Shown here: in pieces, positions 32,434-42,090 of the stretch | Layout: each line of letters opens with the position of its first letter | How positions within the stretch are numbered: the stretch's first letter is position 1 | NCBI RefSeq assembly: GCF_020283565.1 | Contig: NC_060061.1 | Span: 34,819,362-34,883,361 of the forward strand | Length of the DNA: 64,000 bases | Source of the DNA: Trifolium pratense | Lineage: Eukaryota > Streptophyta > Magnoliopsida > Fabales > Fabaceae | Direction: 5' to 3' | Notes under the pieces: model-generated | Seen by the model: only the letters and a program-made list of their open reading frames with translations | Told to the model about the DNA's origin: nothing | Databases searched by the model: none | Position numbers and translations under genes: made by a program

Positions 32434-33093
32434 GTATTAGAGGAACTGTGTCCCAACTCCCAACCACTTACGAAACCTCGTACCAATTTTGTCGTTTCCG
32501 ATTGTACCACTTACGGAATTTAAATTTTAAACTTTTTGTCTTAAAATTTAAAATTTTAGCGCCTCTATTTTCATTTAATTTGGATTTTAATTTCATATTT
32601 TAAAAAATGTGTCATAATATGAATAAAAAATATTATAAAAATAAAAAATGAAATAAATAAATATCATCAAACTACTATAAAATATAGTAGAAAATTAGGG
32701 AAAAAAACCCAAATTTAATTAGAAAATTACTTTCTTTTTTGTTAAGCAAAATGTGCTAGTGACAGCATGCCCTCCTCCAAAAGAAGTAATTATCTGTTTT
32801 TTTTTTCCTAACTTTCTGACATTTATTTTTAAATAATGAATATATATATACTTTTAAATTAAATTATTTTTCTACGATAAAATGGTAAATTATCAGAAAT
32901 AATTATATGAGAGCAATTAAGCTATTGGCAATTAATTGCGCACATCAAAAGGTAGTCCTCAAGATGTGCCAAAATGATAAAATCCAAAAACAACTTGCCA
33001 AAGAAAAATCCATAAATCATAAAGATATGGGAACATTTGCAAACAATTTAGTTTACTTTTCTCAAAGAAATCAAAATCCAAACTCAACCTTAC
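32434..33093. other. Gene-free AT-rich stretch
   Basis: The 5' flank of the SLO2-like gene. Very AT-rich and nothing recognised. Confidence 0.5.
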
Positions 33094-33103
33094 TCCACTT
33101 AAC

Positions 33104-33254
33104 TTAGTTCAGTGATTGACGCTGAACTTGGTAAGGAGAACCGCGGTTCGATCCTCCTCAATTGCGAGTGGGAGGGGGCTGGAATGGAACCACTTGATGT
33201 CAGAACTAATCCTCGAACCAGATTAAACCGGTGGTGAAAACAAAAAAAAAATAT
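33104..33254 (+). mobile_element. tRNA-derived SINE with target duplication
   Basis: 151 bp. TTAGTTCAGTGATTGACGC (A-box region), GGTTCGATCCTCC (B box), a unique body containing GAACCAGATTAAACCGGTGG and a terminal A run at about 33240-33251. The 10-bp copies TCCACTTAAC flank both ends (33094-33103, 33255-33264). Confidence 0.85.
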
Positions 33255-34252
33255 TCCACTTAACCAAAATTTTATAAGCATAGACGTCATAAACCTCATA
33301 AAAAACTCAACTATGAGGCTGATGGTGGCTCTGTAAGTACACAGAATCGCAATCAAGTAATAAAGTGATAAGTTTATCGTTCTCCACAGAAATTGTGCCA
33401 AAATTACTAGTTTTGCTTAGGAATCTAGATAGTTTGCATTCGCTTTGTTGTTTAGAGATAGTTGTGCGGTAAACTACAGGAAAGTAAATGATTGAAAAAT
33501 AAATAAGAGTGCGTGTCTGTCCACGCGGAGTGGTTAAGTGTTTTCGAATCCCTCACTTACTCCTGTTTGGTGGTTAATTCCCTTGTTCCCCTATATCAGG
33601 ATTAGTCTTATAAAATAGGTTCGGAAGCACTCGTTCCCTATTTCTATTACAAACTGGTCAGAGTCTAGTCTAGGTTGCCCTACTCTGCTTAAATATCCTC
33701 GCCCCAGTCGGTTATACTTTTTCGTTTAGACTTAGGTGTCGTTACCCTTAAGGCTCAATGTGTCGCAAGCTGTCACGTGTGCCTCAAACTAATCCTAACT
33801 CTGACTTCAGGTAGAATTTATCGTTCTAGATTAAGCTTTTAATCTATATTAAGACCTCAGATACTGAATTTAATGGTCTCATGTTGGACCTTAGCACATT
33901 GTCCTTCGTTCGGGATAATTAGCTTTGTTTCCTATCTGATATCCACTAATTTCCTTAGATTTTATCCTAATGTGATCAGTATTAAAATAAATATAAAAAC
34001 CAGACAATAAAAAAGTTTCAATAGGAACAACAAAATTTATACCCAAATTATACAAAATCAAGCATTCGTAAGGGAGTTCAACGACTCCACCTAACCTAGG
34101 AAAAATAAATTACAAAAACAGAAAAGAAAAGAACCTTCTTGGCCTTGGAGTTCCTTGGCCCTCATTGCCTCCTCCTTAGAGTTCTCCTAACTCTAGAGTG
34201 AATATTGAATATGTTTCAATATTTCTGAATGAATAATAGTGAATGAGAAAGA

Positions 34253-34264
34253 CTCTATTTATAG
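34253..34264 (-). promoter_or_regulatory. TATA box of the solo LTR
   Basis: CTATAAATAGAG on the minus strand, in the position expected between U3 and R. Confidence 0.6.
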
Positions 34265-34307
34265 TTTTTCAGCTGGGTTTGGGCTTTTTCTACGCGTCCA
34301 TCGCACC

Positions 34308-34453
34308 CATCGTGGCCACGATGGCGTGTAATTTCGCCTCATCGTGGCCACGATGGATCATATCGTGGTACGATGGAAGATCTTCTCCAGATTTTCTGTT
34401 TTCTTCAACCGCCTTTCATCGTGCCACAATGACAAGTCATCGTGGTACGATGG
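34308..34453. repeat. Palindrome cluster in the solo LTR promoter region
   Basis: Perfect 16-bp palindromes CATCGTGGCCACGATG at 34308-34323 and 34340-34355, plus variants at 34361-34376 and 34438-34453 (ATCGTGGTACGATGG) and 34417-34431 (CATCGTGCCACAATG). They lie 45 to 200 bp upstream of the LTR TATA box. Confidence 0.85.
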
Positions 34454-34704
34454 GAAAGATTTGTTGCAGATTTTCTTCAATTTAAACTGCATTCTAATCG
34501 CGCCACGCTGGATCTCATTGTAGGTACGATGGATTGCGCAGTTTATTACGTTTTTGCCCTTTTTTGCTGTATTTTTCATTTTTTTGCTTCTAGGCCAAGT
34601 AACTTCACTTTTCCAAGTATTTGTTTGCTTTTGGGCTTCAATTTCTATTAAAATTACCCTAATTTACTATTAAAAACATTATATAATTGACTGTCATCAG
34701 TGGC

Positions 34705-35353
34705 CAAACTAGATAATCAATTTCACAAACCGATCTCGCCGAAGACCGAACAAAATTCTAACAAAGATATCATAAAAAAATTACAATTATTGTTGGATTA
34801 CACTGTAGTTACAGTAGCGACTTTTACTCTACCCAAAAAAATTAAAATAAATAAAAAACATCAATTTTTCTGTAGAAATAGTTCCGATTATAACTTAAAT
34901 TGTGGAAACAATAAAATATTTTATTTTCTATTTAAAGGAATGGCTTCTCATAGTGAGAGGCACCCTTAGTTTTCACAAGTATAGAGAGTTTTAGAGAGTG
35001 TCTAAGCAAGTATTATGATATAAGCTTCTCTTGTAAGTTTTCTAAAATCTTTATTCTATCTTAATACAATCAATTTTTGTCATTTTGTTTTTCTCTCGCG
35101 TTCATATCTTCTTTTCTTTTATGTTTAATATCGTTAATCTTGATGGATCTCAATAACATATAATCCCACAATAAATTTTATAAAATTCATATTCGTTATA
35201 TTGTTATTAATGACTTGTATACTGTGGGGTACTCGCTGAAGTTTTATGCTAGGGAGACTTTGCCTCTAACATAACCTCCCCCAAGGCTCCAATATTAGGA
35301 TCCCTCCTTCCTAACATGCCTCCCTCATTTCCACTAAATTATTTTCACCAAAG
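34705..35353. other. Gene-free AT-rich stretch
   Basis: No ORF or bounded repeat. The ATTTTATAAAATTCATATTCGTTATA segment near 35175-35200 (split here by no clear border) belongs to the fold-back family at 8262-8620. Confidence 0.45.
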
Positions 35354-35699
35354 CATAAGTTATACTTCCGTTTGATCTGCAAAATATAAATACTGGACAG
35401 AATAGTACAGGACAGTACAGGACAGAACAGCACAAGACAAACGTTTAAGGTATTGAACAAACTTTGTGTTGTACGATGTTTGGTGGACAAAATGTTATTT
35501 TGGTATTTTAGACAACTTGTGCTGAGCACAAAAAGTTGTCCCGTGGTTCTGTGGGGGACAAGAATTTCAAGTTTTGTCCTGTCCCTTGGCCCCAGTTTGT
35601 CCAGTACCAGGAATAGTTTTAAAATTAAACACAGTACAATAGGAGTTGTCCTGTCCAGTCTCTTATTTTTTAGCAGATCAAACCACCCTATAACTTATG
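35354..35699. mobile_element. MITE with CATAAGTTAT...GTTTGATCTGC ends
   Basis: Left CATAAGTTATACTTCCGTTTGATCTGC-type arm and right GCAGATCAAACCACCCTATAACTTATG arm are inverted copies. They continue into CTGGACAG / CTGTCCAG blocks; the inside has many GGACAG and TTGTCC repeats. The target duplication was not resolved. It lies just upstream of a PPR gene. Confidence 0.65.
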
Positions 35700-35833
35700 A
35701 CTGATGTGTTCAATGTAGTACTCTTACTTACGAAGAATGAATGGAACATGAACTCTTGTTCCCCTCAAGTACTACATTATTATTATTATGTGATTGGGAT
35801 CTAGGAGTATAAAACCAAACCTCGTACGTACCT

Positions 35834-37612
35834 ATGTTGTCCTTTCCTAGCTCAGAAAAAAATACGTTCACATTTCCCACAAATCCCACCATTCAGAAGC
35901 TTTCATCTCTTATTTCAAACTGTGTTACCTCCAGAAGCTTGAAACATGGCAAAGCCATACACTCTCAACTTATCAAAACCGCGCTTTTCTTTGACGTTTT
36001 TCTCGCCAATGGACTCATCGATTTGTATTCCAAATGTGGCTGTAAAGAGAGTGTTCACAAAGCCTTTGATGATCTTCCCAACAAGACAACACGTTCGTGG
36101 AACACAGTGCTCACGTTTTACTTGAAAAATGGTTTTTTCGATCATGCTTATAAACTGTTCGATAAAATGCCTCAAAAAAACCTCGTCAGTTTTAACTCGC
36201 TTATATCCGGTGTCACACGTCATGGGTTTCACGAACAAGCGGTTGATATGTTTCGGGTGATGCAAAGGGGTTCTAGGGGTTTGATGTTAGACGCGTTCAC
36301 GCTTGTTAGCATAGTGAGTAATTGTTCTATTTTGGGTAACGTTAAATGGTTGCGGCAGGCTCATGGAGTGGCTGTTATAGTTGGATTTAACTCAAATGTG
36401 ATTCTCAACAATGCTTTTATTGATGCTTATGGTAAATGTGGGGAATCCAATATGTCGTTTCGTCTGTTTCGTTCGATGTTAGAGAAAGATGTTGTGTCTT
36501 GGACATCAATGGTTGTTACATACACTCGAGCATCTAGAATAGATGATGCATGTAAGGTGTTTAACGAAATGCCAGTTAAGAACACAATTTCTTGGACTGC
36601 TTTGATCACGGGTTTTGTGAAAAATAGACGTTGTTACGAAGCTCTGAAAGTTTTTCACCAAATGATTGAAGAAGGGGTAATGCCTAGGGAACAAACTTTT
36701 GTAAGTGTTTTAGATGCTTGTGCAAGTGAAGCTCTTATAGAAAGAGGTAAACAGGTTCATTGTCAAATTATAAGAGGTAGAAATAATGGCAACTTTTTTA
36801 ATGTGTATGTATGTAATGCTTTGATGGACATGTATGCAAAATGTGGTGATATGAAATCAGCTGGAAATTTGTTTGAGATGATGATTCGTGTGAGGGATGT
36901 AGTGTCTTGGAATACATTAATAAACGGATTTGCACAAAATGGTTGCGGCAAAGATTCGTTGGCAGTTTTTAGTAGGATGATAGAAGCCAACATAGAACCA
37001 AATCATGTGACATTTCTTGCTATACTATCTGCTTGTAACCATGCTGGTTTAGTTAATGAAGGGTTAGAGTTTCTTGATTTGATGGAAAGGCAGTACAGAG
37101 TGAAGCCGAAAAGAGATCACTATGCTTTATTAATTGATTTGCTTGGAAGGAAAAACAGACTTAAAGAAGCCATATGTTTGATTGAGAAAGGGCCTGATGG
37201 AATTAATAATCACATTGCAACGTGGGGGGCAATTTTGAGTGCTTGTAGAGTTCACGGAAACTTGGAACTTGGTAAAAAAGCTGCAGAAGCTTTGTTTGTG
37301 TTAGAACCTGAAAACGCAGGTAGATATATTATGTTATCTAACATTTATGCTGCTTGTGGTAGATGGGGTGATGCTAATAAAATTAGAAAAGTGATGAAAG
37401 AGGGAGGTTTGATGAAAGAAGTAGCTTGTAGTTGGATTGAGTTGAAGAATTCAAGGTGTGGATTTGTGTCTAAGGATAAGTTTCATCCACAGATTGCAGA
37501 GATTTATGAAGTGAATAGTAAATTAGTTCTGCATTTGATGGATGCTGGATATCAACCCTACATTAGTTACCCTTCTCTTCTTGATGAAGATGATGATTTT
37601 TACTTTAGTTAA
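35834..37612 (+). CDS. E-class PPR protein
   Basis: Intronless, 592 residues. PLS-type pentatricopeptide repeats run from about residue 25 (HGKAIHSQLIKTALFFDVF, FLANGLIDLYSKCG, NLVSFNSLISGVTRHG, DVVSWTSMVVTYTRAS, NTISWTALITGFVKNRRC, YVCNALMDMYAKCGDM, DVVSWNTLINGFAQNG). They end in an E-type region (ATWGAILSACRVHGNLELGKK, GRYIMLSNIYAACGRWGDANK, CSWIELKNSRCGFVSKDK). There is no DYW domain and the tail is short and acidic. Such proteins bind single organelle RNAs, mostly for C-to-U editing. I cannot assign a target, and the N-terminus (MLSFPSSEKNTFTFPTNPT) does not decide between plastid and mitochondrion. It is not a tandem copy of the SLO2-like gene; the repeats differ. Confidence 0.85.
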   Translation: MLSFPSSEKNTFTFPTNPTIQKLSSLISNCVTSRSLKHGKAIHSQLIKTALFFDVFLANGLIDLYSKCGCKESVHKAFDDLPNKTTRSWNTVLTFYLKNGFFDHAYKLFDKMPQKNLVSFNSLISGVTRHGFHEQAVDMFRVMQRGSRGLMLDAFTLVSIVSNCSILGNVKWLRQAHGVAVIVGFNSNVILNNAFIDAYGKCGESNMSFRLFRSMLEKDVVSWTSMVVTYTRASRIDDACKVFNEMPVKNTISWTALITGFVKNRRCYEALKVFHQMIEEGVMPREQTFVSVLDACASEALIERGKQVHCQIIRGRNNGNFFNVYVCNALMDMYAKCGDMKSAGNLFEMMIRVRDVVSWNTLINGFAQNGCGKDSLAVFSRMIEANIEPNHVTFLAILSACNHAGLVNEGLEFLDLMERQYRVKPKRDHYALLIDLLGRKNRLKEAICLIEKGPDGINNHIATWGAILSACRVHGNLELGKKAAEALFVLEPENAGRYIMLSNIYAACGRWGDANKIRKVMKEGGLMKEVACSWIELKNSRCGFVSKDKFHPQIAEIYEVNSKLVLHLMDAGYQPYISYPSLLDEDDDFYFS

Positions 37613-38642
37613 TTAGTTACAGATGCATTCATCGTAAGTTGTTACTCCAGTAATTTTTATATATTTGTGAAGTAGATTGTTTTTTTTTTTTTATTGATGG
37701 CAAATTATAATGTTCAATGAAATATTTGTTACATGTCAATTTTGTGTCCTACTTAACAGTCCCTCACAATAAAATCATCTATTGTTTTGTGTACTGAGTT
37801 GTCTGTGGGAGAGGGACACAATAGACCTTAATTTTAAACTGACCGTAGTCAAGGTTGTTCCAGAATGACATGATAACAAAACTTATGGTCATTAGAGACC
37901 AAAAAATTCAAAAACTCTTGTGGACAGTGTTGGGTCAAAGCTCCACTGATTTTTTTTCTTAGAAACTTCTTGGTAGACTGTGATTCTAGAAGCCAGGGTC
38001 ACCTCAATGTAACCTCTTATACTTCATTTGGAACGAAATATAAGCGAAGTTTATCCAAAAAGTCAAATGTATTTGGTCCAAAATTTATACTAAATACATT
38101 TTACTTTATGAATGATTTTGGCTTATATTTCATGTCACTTACGTTTAATCATTAAAGTCGAATACAATCGAAGGGAAAGCCTAATAATCTAGATTTGAAT
38201 TCCCTACATCAACGAATGCCCACATTTATGTGCATTATTATCATTAATTTGAGATTAGTCGGCTCACATTACACTTTCAGTCAATAAACACATAATTTCT
38301 TAAATTTGCATTTCTAATTTCCAACAACTTATATCTCTAACATGGATCTAAAAATATAGGGAAGAACTTACCCCTTCCCTCAATATAATTTATGATGTAC
38401 ACAATAATAAAAAATGTAAACTTTTAGCGTATACTTTCAAACAAAATATTTTATCTAGAAAACATGTGTGATATGAGACTCGTGAAATTTTGTCATGAAA
38501 ACATGTGATTGAATGCGTTGAAAAGTTCCTCTAAAAAACATATCTTGGAAAATAAACCATTCAATATTTTGTGATTGAGTACTCTTTTTTTCTTTGACTG
38601 GTTTGTAATTGAGTACTTGAAGGATATAAATGTGGAAAATGG
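37613..38642. other. Gene-free stretch
   Basis: Presumed 3' region of the PPR gene, then AT-rich spacer; nothing recognised. Confidence 0.5.
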
Positions 38643-38648
38643 ATGGTA

Positions 38649-38822
38649 TTTTTTTAAAAGGTATCTTTCACGCGCAACTGTAAAGACTAATCTCCTTAAA
38701 GTAACTGATCAATTTAAGGGGTTGATCTCTTTCGACAAATATTTCTCCATATGTACCGCCGGTACCGGCTGGAGATCGAATCCAGAACCAAATAATTAAG
38801 GGACCCAAATATCTAACGCTTG
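38649..38822 (-). mobile_element. SINE-like element
   Basis: Minus-strand GGATTCGATCTCC (B-box-like, near 38768-38780) and a T/A-rich end at 38649-38657. Short TGGTA copies flank it (38644-38648, 38823-38827). The A box is poorly matched, so the call is tentative. Confidence 0.45.
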
Positions 38823-39022
38823 TGGTAAATGAATGAATAGTATTTTGACCATTTGCTTTATTTTACTTCCATATAAGACGGCAACGACTTATGACTCACA
38901 AATTCCATCAAGAAAAAGACATTGACTTCATTTTCCTATGATAATATGAACCTCACACCCCTCTCTATTTCATACTAAAAACCATTTCTTCTCTTTTCAC
39001 TCATCTCTCAAAGACTCAAACC

Positions 39023-39995
39023 ATGAGCTTCCAAACACACTCTAACAATAGTGATGAAGGAAGCAAGGAATTCAGTTTTTGGAATACTTCACCAAATACC
39101 ATCATAACAACATCTTCTGAAAAATGTGATTGTCATAATACTCAACTTGGTGGCAATGAAACAAGAATATTCAATAACCATTGTTCAAGGAGTAAAGATA
39201 TTTTAGAAGGAAAGAATGAACTTATGGAGATGATGCAAGACATGTCTGAGTCTTGCTATGAACTCTCTTTTCAAGACATGGTTGTTGAGCAACATCAAGT
39301 GTTGCAATCAGAAACAGAAACAGAATCAGTATGTAGTAAAGCTCAGAATCTTCGACACGAAAAGCTGAAGAAGAAAAATAAGAAGAAAAAGGAAAACAAA
39401 AGTAATAGTAGACATGGTAAGATATTGAGAGTTGAAAGCATGGATAGTGAAACTTTTTTACTTAAGATGTTTTTTCCAACTTCTCTTGATTGGATGAAGA
39501 AGACTAGTAAAGTACAAAATGGTTCCAAGGTAGAACAAAAAGATAAAGAATGGAGAATCAAAAGATTGTTCACAGAAGATAAACAAAATACCGGTAGTAG
39601 TAGCAGCAGCAGCAACGATAAAAGCAGGTAAACATGATTATTATTTTTTTTCAGAAAATTCAAGTTATGAAACACAGACACGACACTGACATAGTGACAC
39701 GCTGATGTTGATAATAATTTGAGATAACAGAATAATTGAATGTAATGTCATGTGTCAATGTCGAACACCAAACAGACCTTGTGAAGTGTTATCGGTGCTT
39801 CATAGCTATTAAGTAACTAATATTTGCATGGACAAAAAAAATTGAATTGGAGTTGTTCAACTTACACTAATGGGTTTTTTTTTTTTTGGTTTTGGTTTCA
39901 CTAGGTATGTTGATCGCAGCACCTCATTCTCGCAAAGTTGCTTCCCATTCTTTCATGATATAAAAAGCAAATCAAAGAAACTTGGAGGAGGATGA
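39023..39995 (+). CDS. Small two-exon protein of unknown function
   Basis: Exons 39023-39627 and 39905-39995 joined by a GT-AG intron give 231 residues. If unspliced, the ORF stops three codons into the intron. I do not recognise a characterised domain. The protein is hydrophilic, with a Ser/Asn/Thr-rich N-terminus, a Met-rich helix (ELMEMMQDMSESCYELSF), a strongly basic Lys/Asn block at about 113-128 that could be a nuclear signal, the conserved-looking stretch ILRVESMDSETFLLKMFFPTSLDW at about 136-159 (hydrophobic, not a clear membrane span), a Ser run, and the C-terminus FPFFHDIKSKSKKLGGG. The shape recalls small plant-specific proteins with one short conserved motif. A MULE-like MITE sits in the intron. 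Confidence 0.6.
39667..39803. mobile_element. Short MULE-type MITE in an intron
   Basis: Ends ATGAAACACAGACACGACAC and (reverse complement of the right end) ATGAAGCACCGATAACAC are inverted copies. The middle shares GATAATAATTTGAGA and AATTGAATGTAAT-like segments with 45311-45450. The ATGAAGC(A/T)CCGATA end matches that of the larger element at 1734-3223. Confidence 0.6.
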
Positions 39996-39999
39996 ATAT

Positions 40000-40290
40000 G
40001 TTGCTTACAATATGAAGAGTCTCTTGCTAGCTTGGATGGAAATTCAGAATATTTGAAATAGAGGATTCAAGGGTGGAGAATTGCTAAGGACACTGTAGTC
40101 ATTCTTGAATTATTGGGTTTTGATTGAAGTATAGTGGCATTCATTTTACATATTTGATTTGATAATTAAAATTCATCTTCAAATATGAGGAAAAGATGTA
40201 GTTTTAGCCACAAGAATCTTTGTTTATTTCACTCCATCAGCTAAAATATTAATCCAGTATACTTTTCATGTTTTCTATTTTTATTTTTTA
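40000..40290. other. 3' flank of the small-protein gene
   Basis: AT-rich, nothing recognised. Confidence 0.4.
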
Positions 40291-40511
40291 GGCTAAATTA
40301 CATTTTTTGTCCCTTTTTTTTTCATGTGTTGACTTGCTGACGTAGCATGTGAATTATTGTTCACGTGTGTGTTGACTTGGTCAAAATCGATGGAGGGTCG
40401 GCCTTTTGCAAAAAAAAGGCTAAAATTAGTAGGCAAACGGTGCTATTATGAAAGTCATGGGGCTAAAGTTGCAAGTTTGTGAAAGTTAAGGAATTAAAAG
40501 TGCAATTTAAC
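40291..40511. mobile_element. Probable MITE with GTTAAATTGCA-type ends
   Basis: Left GGCTAAATTACATTTTTTGTCCC and right AATTAAAAGTGCAATTTAAC are imperfect inverted copies. The body contains GTTGACTTGG and GGCTAAAATTAG. The target duplication was not resolved. Confidence 0.45.
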
Positions 40512-40668
40512 TTTATTTTTATTTCAACTAATAAATATGACAGAATATCTAGATTCAATATTTAGCTCTACATTTTATTCTACGATTTTTAAAATCAGAT
40601 TTAGCACTATAAGAAATTCTAAAAATGTCGATATTGTTTTCATTTTTTCTGAAAATGTATTCTCTTTA

Positions 40669-40920
40669 GATGTTTTCTCTTCCCACCCCCCGTGAATCTT
40701 TTACCCCCTGAATTTCCAATTTTGCCCTTGAAAAAACTTCGGTTCGTAGAAACCGAAGTTTTTTTTTGCCTTGAAAACAAATTTCGGTTTCTAAAAACCG
40801 AAATTTACTTTGAATTTGCACTAGTAAAAATTCGGTTTCTGCGAACCGAATTTTTCTGCAAGGGCAAAATTGAAATATTGGGGTATAAAATATTCATGGG
40901 AGGTGGGAAGAGAAAACATC
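40669..40920. mobile_element. Tourist-like MITE carrying three hairpins
   Basis: A perfect 19-bp inverted repeat, GATGTTTTCTCTTCCCACC at the left with its reverse complement at the right, is flanked by TTA on both sides (40666-40668, 40921-40923). Inside, three successive stem-loops of the form TTCGGTTTCT-(loop)-AACCGAA occupy 40736-40763, 40783-40804 and 40831-40853. Confidence 0.85.
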
Positions 40921-40953
40921 TTACAATTATTCACTGCAAGAATCATATTCATA

Positions 40954-41156
40954 GGGCTAGTTTGGCCCAACTTTTTTTAGAGCTTATGCAAAGTAATATA
41001 AATTAGATTTTATACTATTTTATAAGTTCACACTAGTGAAAATTGTAATTTTATAAACTATTTTATCATAAACTACCTTGACAAACTTATAATAATATAT
41101 AAAAATTGCATAAACTGTTCGCATAAGCTCTAAAAAAAGCTGAGCCAAACGAGCCC
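40954..41156. mobile_element. MITE with GGGCTNGTTTGG ends
   Basis: Left GGGCTAGTTTGGCCC and right GAGCCAAACGAGCCC arms extend over about 35 bp through TTTTTTAGAGCTTATGC and its complement. ATA flanks both sides (40951-40953, 41157-41159). Related in design to 4361-4620. Confidence 0.75.
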
Positions 41157-41398
41157 ATATTCTTATTAGAAATTTTAGAAACACAAAATTTAGAAAACGA
41201 ACCCAAAAAATGTTACTACCGAGTCAAGGAAGCATTAATTAAGAAAACCATATCCTGATCTGGTTATACTGAGTCAATTAGGAAGCATTAAGCATACAGA
41301 TAATGACAGTTACCAGGTCCTGATTTTAATGAAATCATTTAAATAGTGTGTTTATGGTATATGGTATTGCTACATTGCAAAAATATTGAAGTATAATA

Positions 41399-41657
41399 CT
41401 CCCTCCGTCCCAAAAAGAATGACCCAGTTGACCGAAACACGCATGCCAATGCATAACTTTGGCGACTAATATCTTTAATTGTATAATAGTAAAAATTATA
41501 AAAAATTGATATTTTGAAAATACTCATCGAGACGAATCTAACAACATCTTATATGTTAATATTTATTTTTATTTATTAGTAGAAAAATATGGTCAAAACA
41601 ATATATATGAATAGTGCATATATTCAAAATGGGTCATTCTTTTTGGGACGGAGGGAG
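41399..41657. mobile_element. Stowaway-like (Tc1/mariner) MITE
   Basis: Termini CTCCCTCCGTCCCAAAAAG and CTTTTTGGGACGGAGGGAG are perfect inverted copies continuing into AATGACCC / GGGTCATT. TA dinucleotides flank both sides (41397-41398, 41658-41659). It is 259 bp and has no transposase. Confidence 0.9.
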
Positions 41658-42090
41658 TATACTATAGTATCAATGTTTCATCATAGAAAAATGCAAGGAC
41701 CAGCAACTATTAGAACAAGACAACAAGTATTATTTTCCTTGCAGGAGAAATAGTCAAACAGCTAAAAAAGACTAATATAGTATATGACAAATTTCAACCA
41801 AAACTAAAATATGATAAATACTTTACCAAGCTAACCCTGCTACCTTGAGACATAATTTATTTCACATAACAAATTACTACCAATTATAACTGCACAGATC
41901 AGTAACTGCACGGAATTTTTTTTTGAATCCATGGCTACTAGTAGGCCTGAACCGCCTAACCTGCTAAGTCAAATTAGTTTACAAGATCCCTAGCATAGAA
42001 GCTAATATGACTGATAAAACCCACATTTTAGGATCTCTAAGTGATCATTGATATACAAATAATAGTACAATTTATGTTGACTTTGAACAC

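Larger units (their letters stand above)
33330..34699 (-). mobile_element. Solo LTR, about 1.37 kb
   Basis: In minus orientation it starts TGATGACAGTCAATT and ends near CTTACA(GA). GTGGC copies flank it (33325-33329, 34700-34704). Minus-strand CTATAAATAGAG at 34253-34264 is a good TATA box, followed by the leader part of the LTR. The end region carries CTGTGGAGAACGATA, similar to LTR 3' ends of plant gypsy elements. No internal gag or pol sequence and no second LTR are in the neighbourhood, so a recombined solo LTR is the simplest reading. The left terminus is uncertain by 2 bp. Confidence 0.65.

Noticed and set aside
35808..35814. TATAAAA just upstream of the second PPR gene as its TATA box
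   Set aside because: It is only about 20 bp from the start codon, too close unless the real start is further downstream, and no good downstream Met precedes the first repeat.
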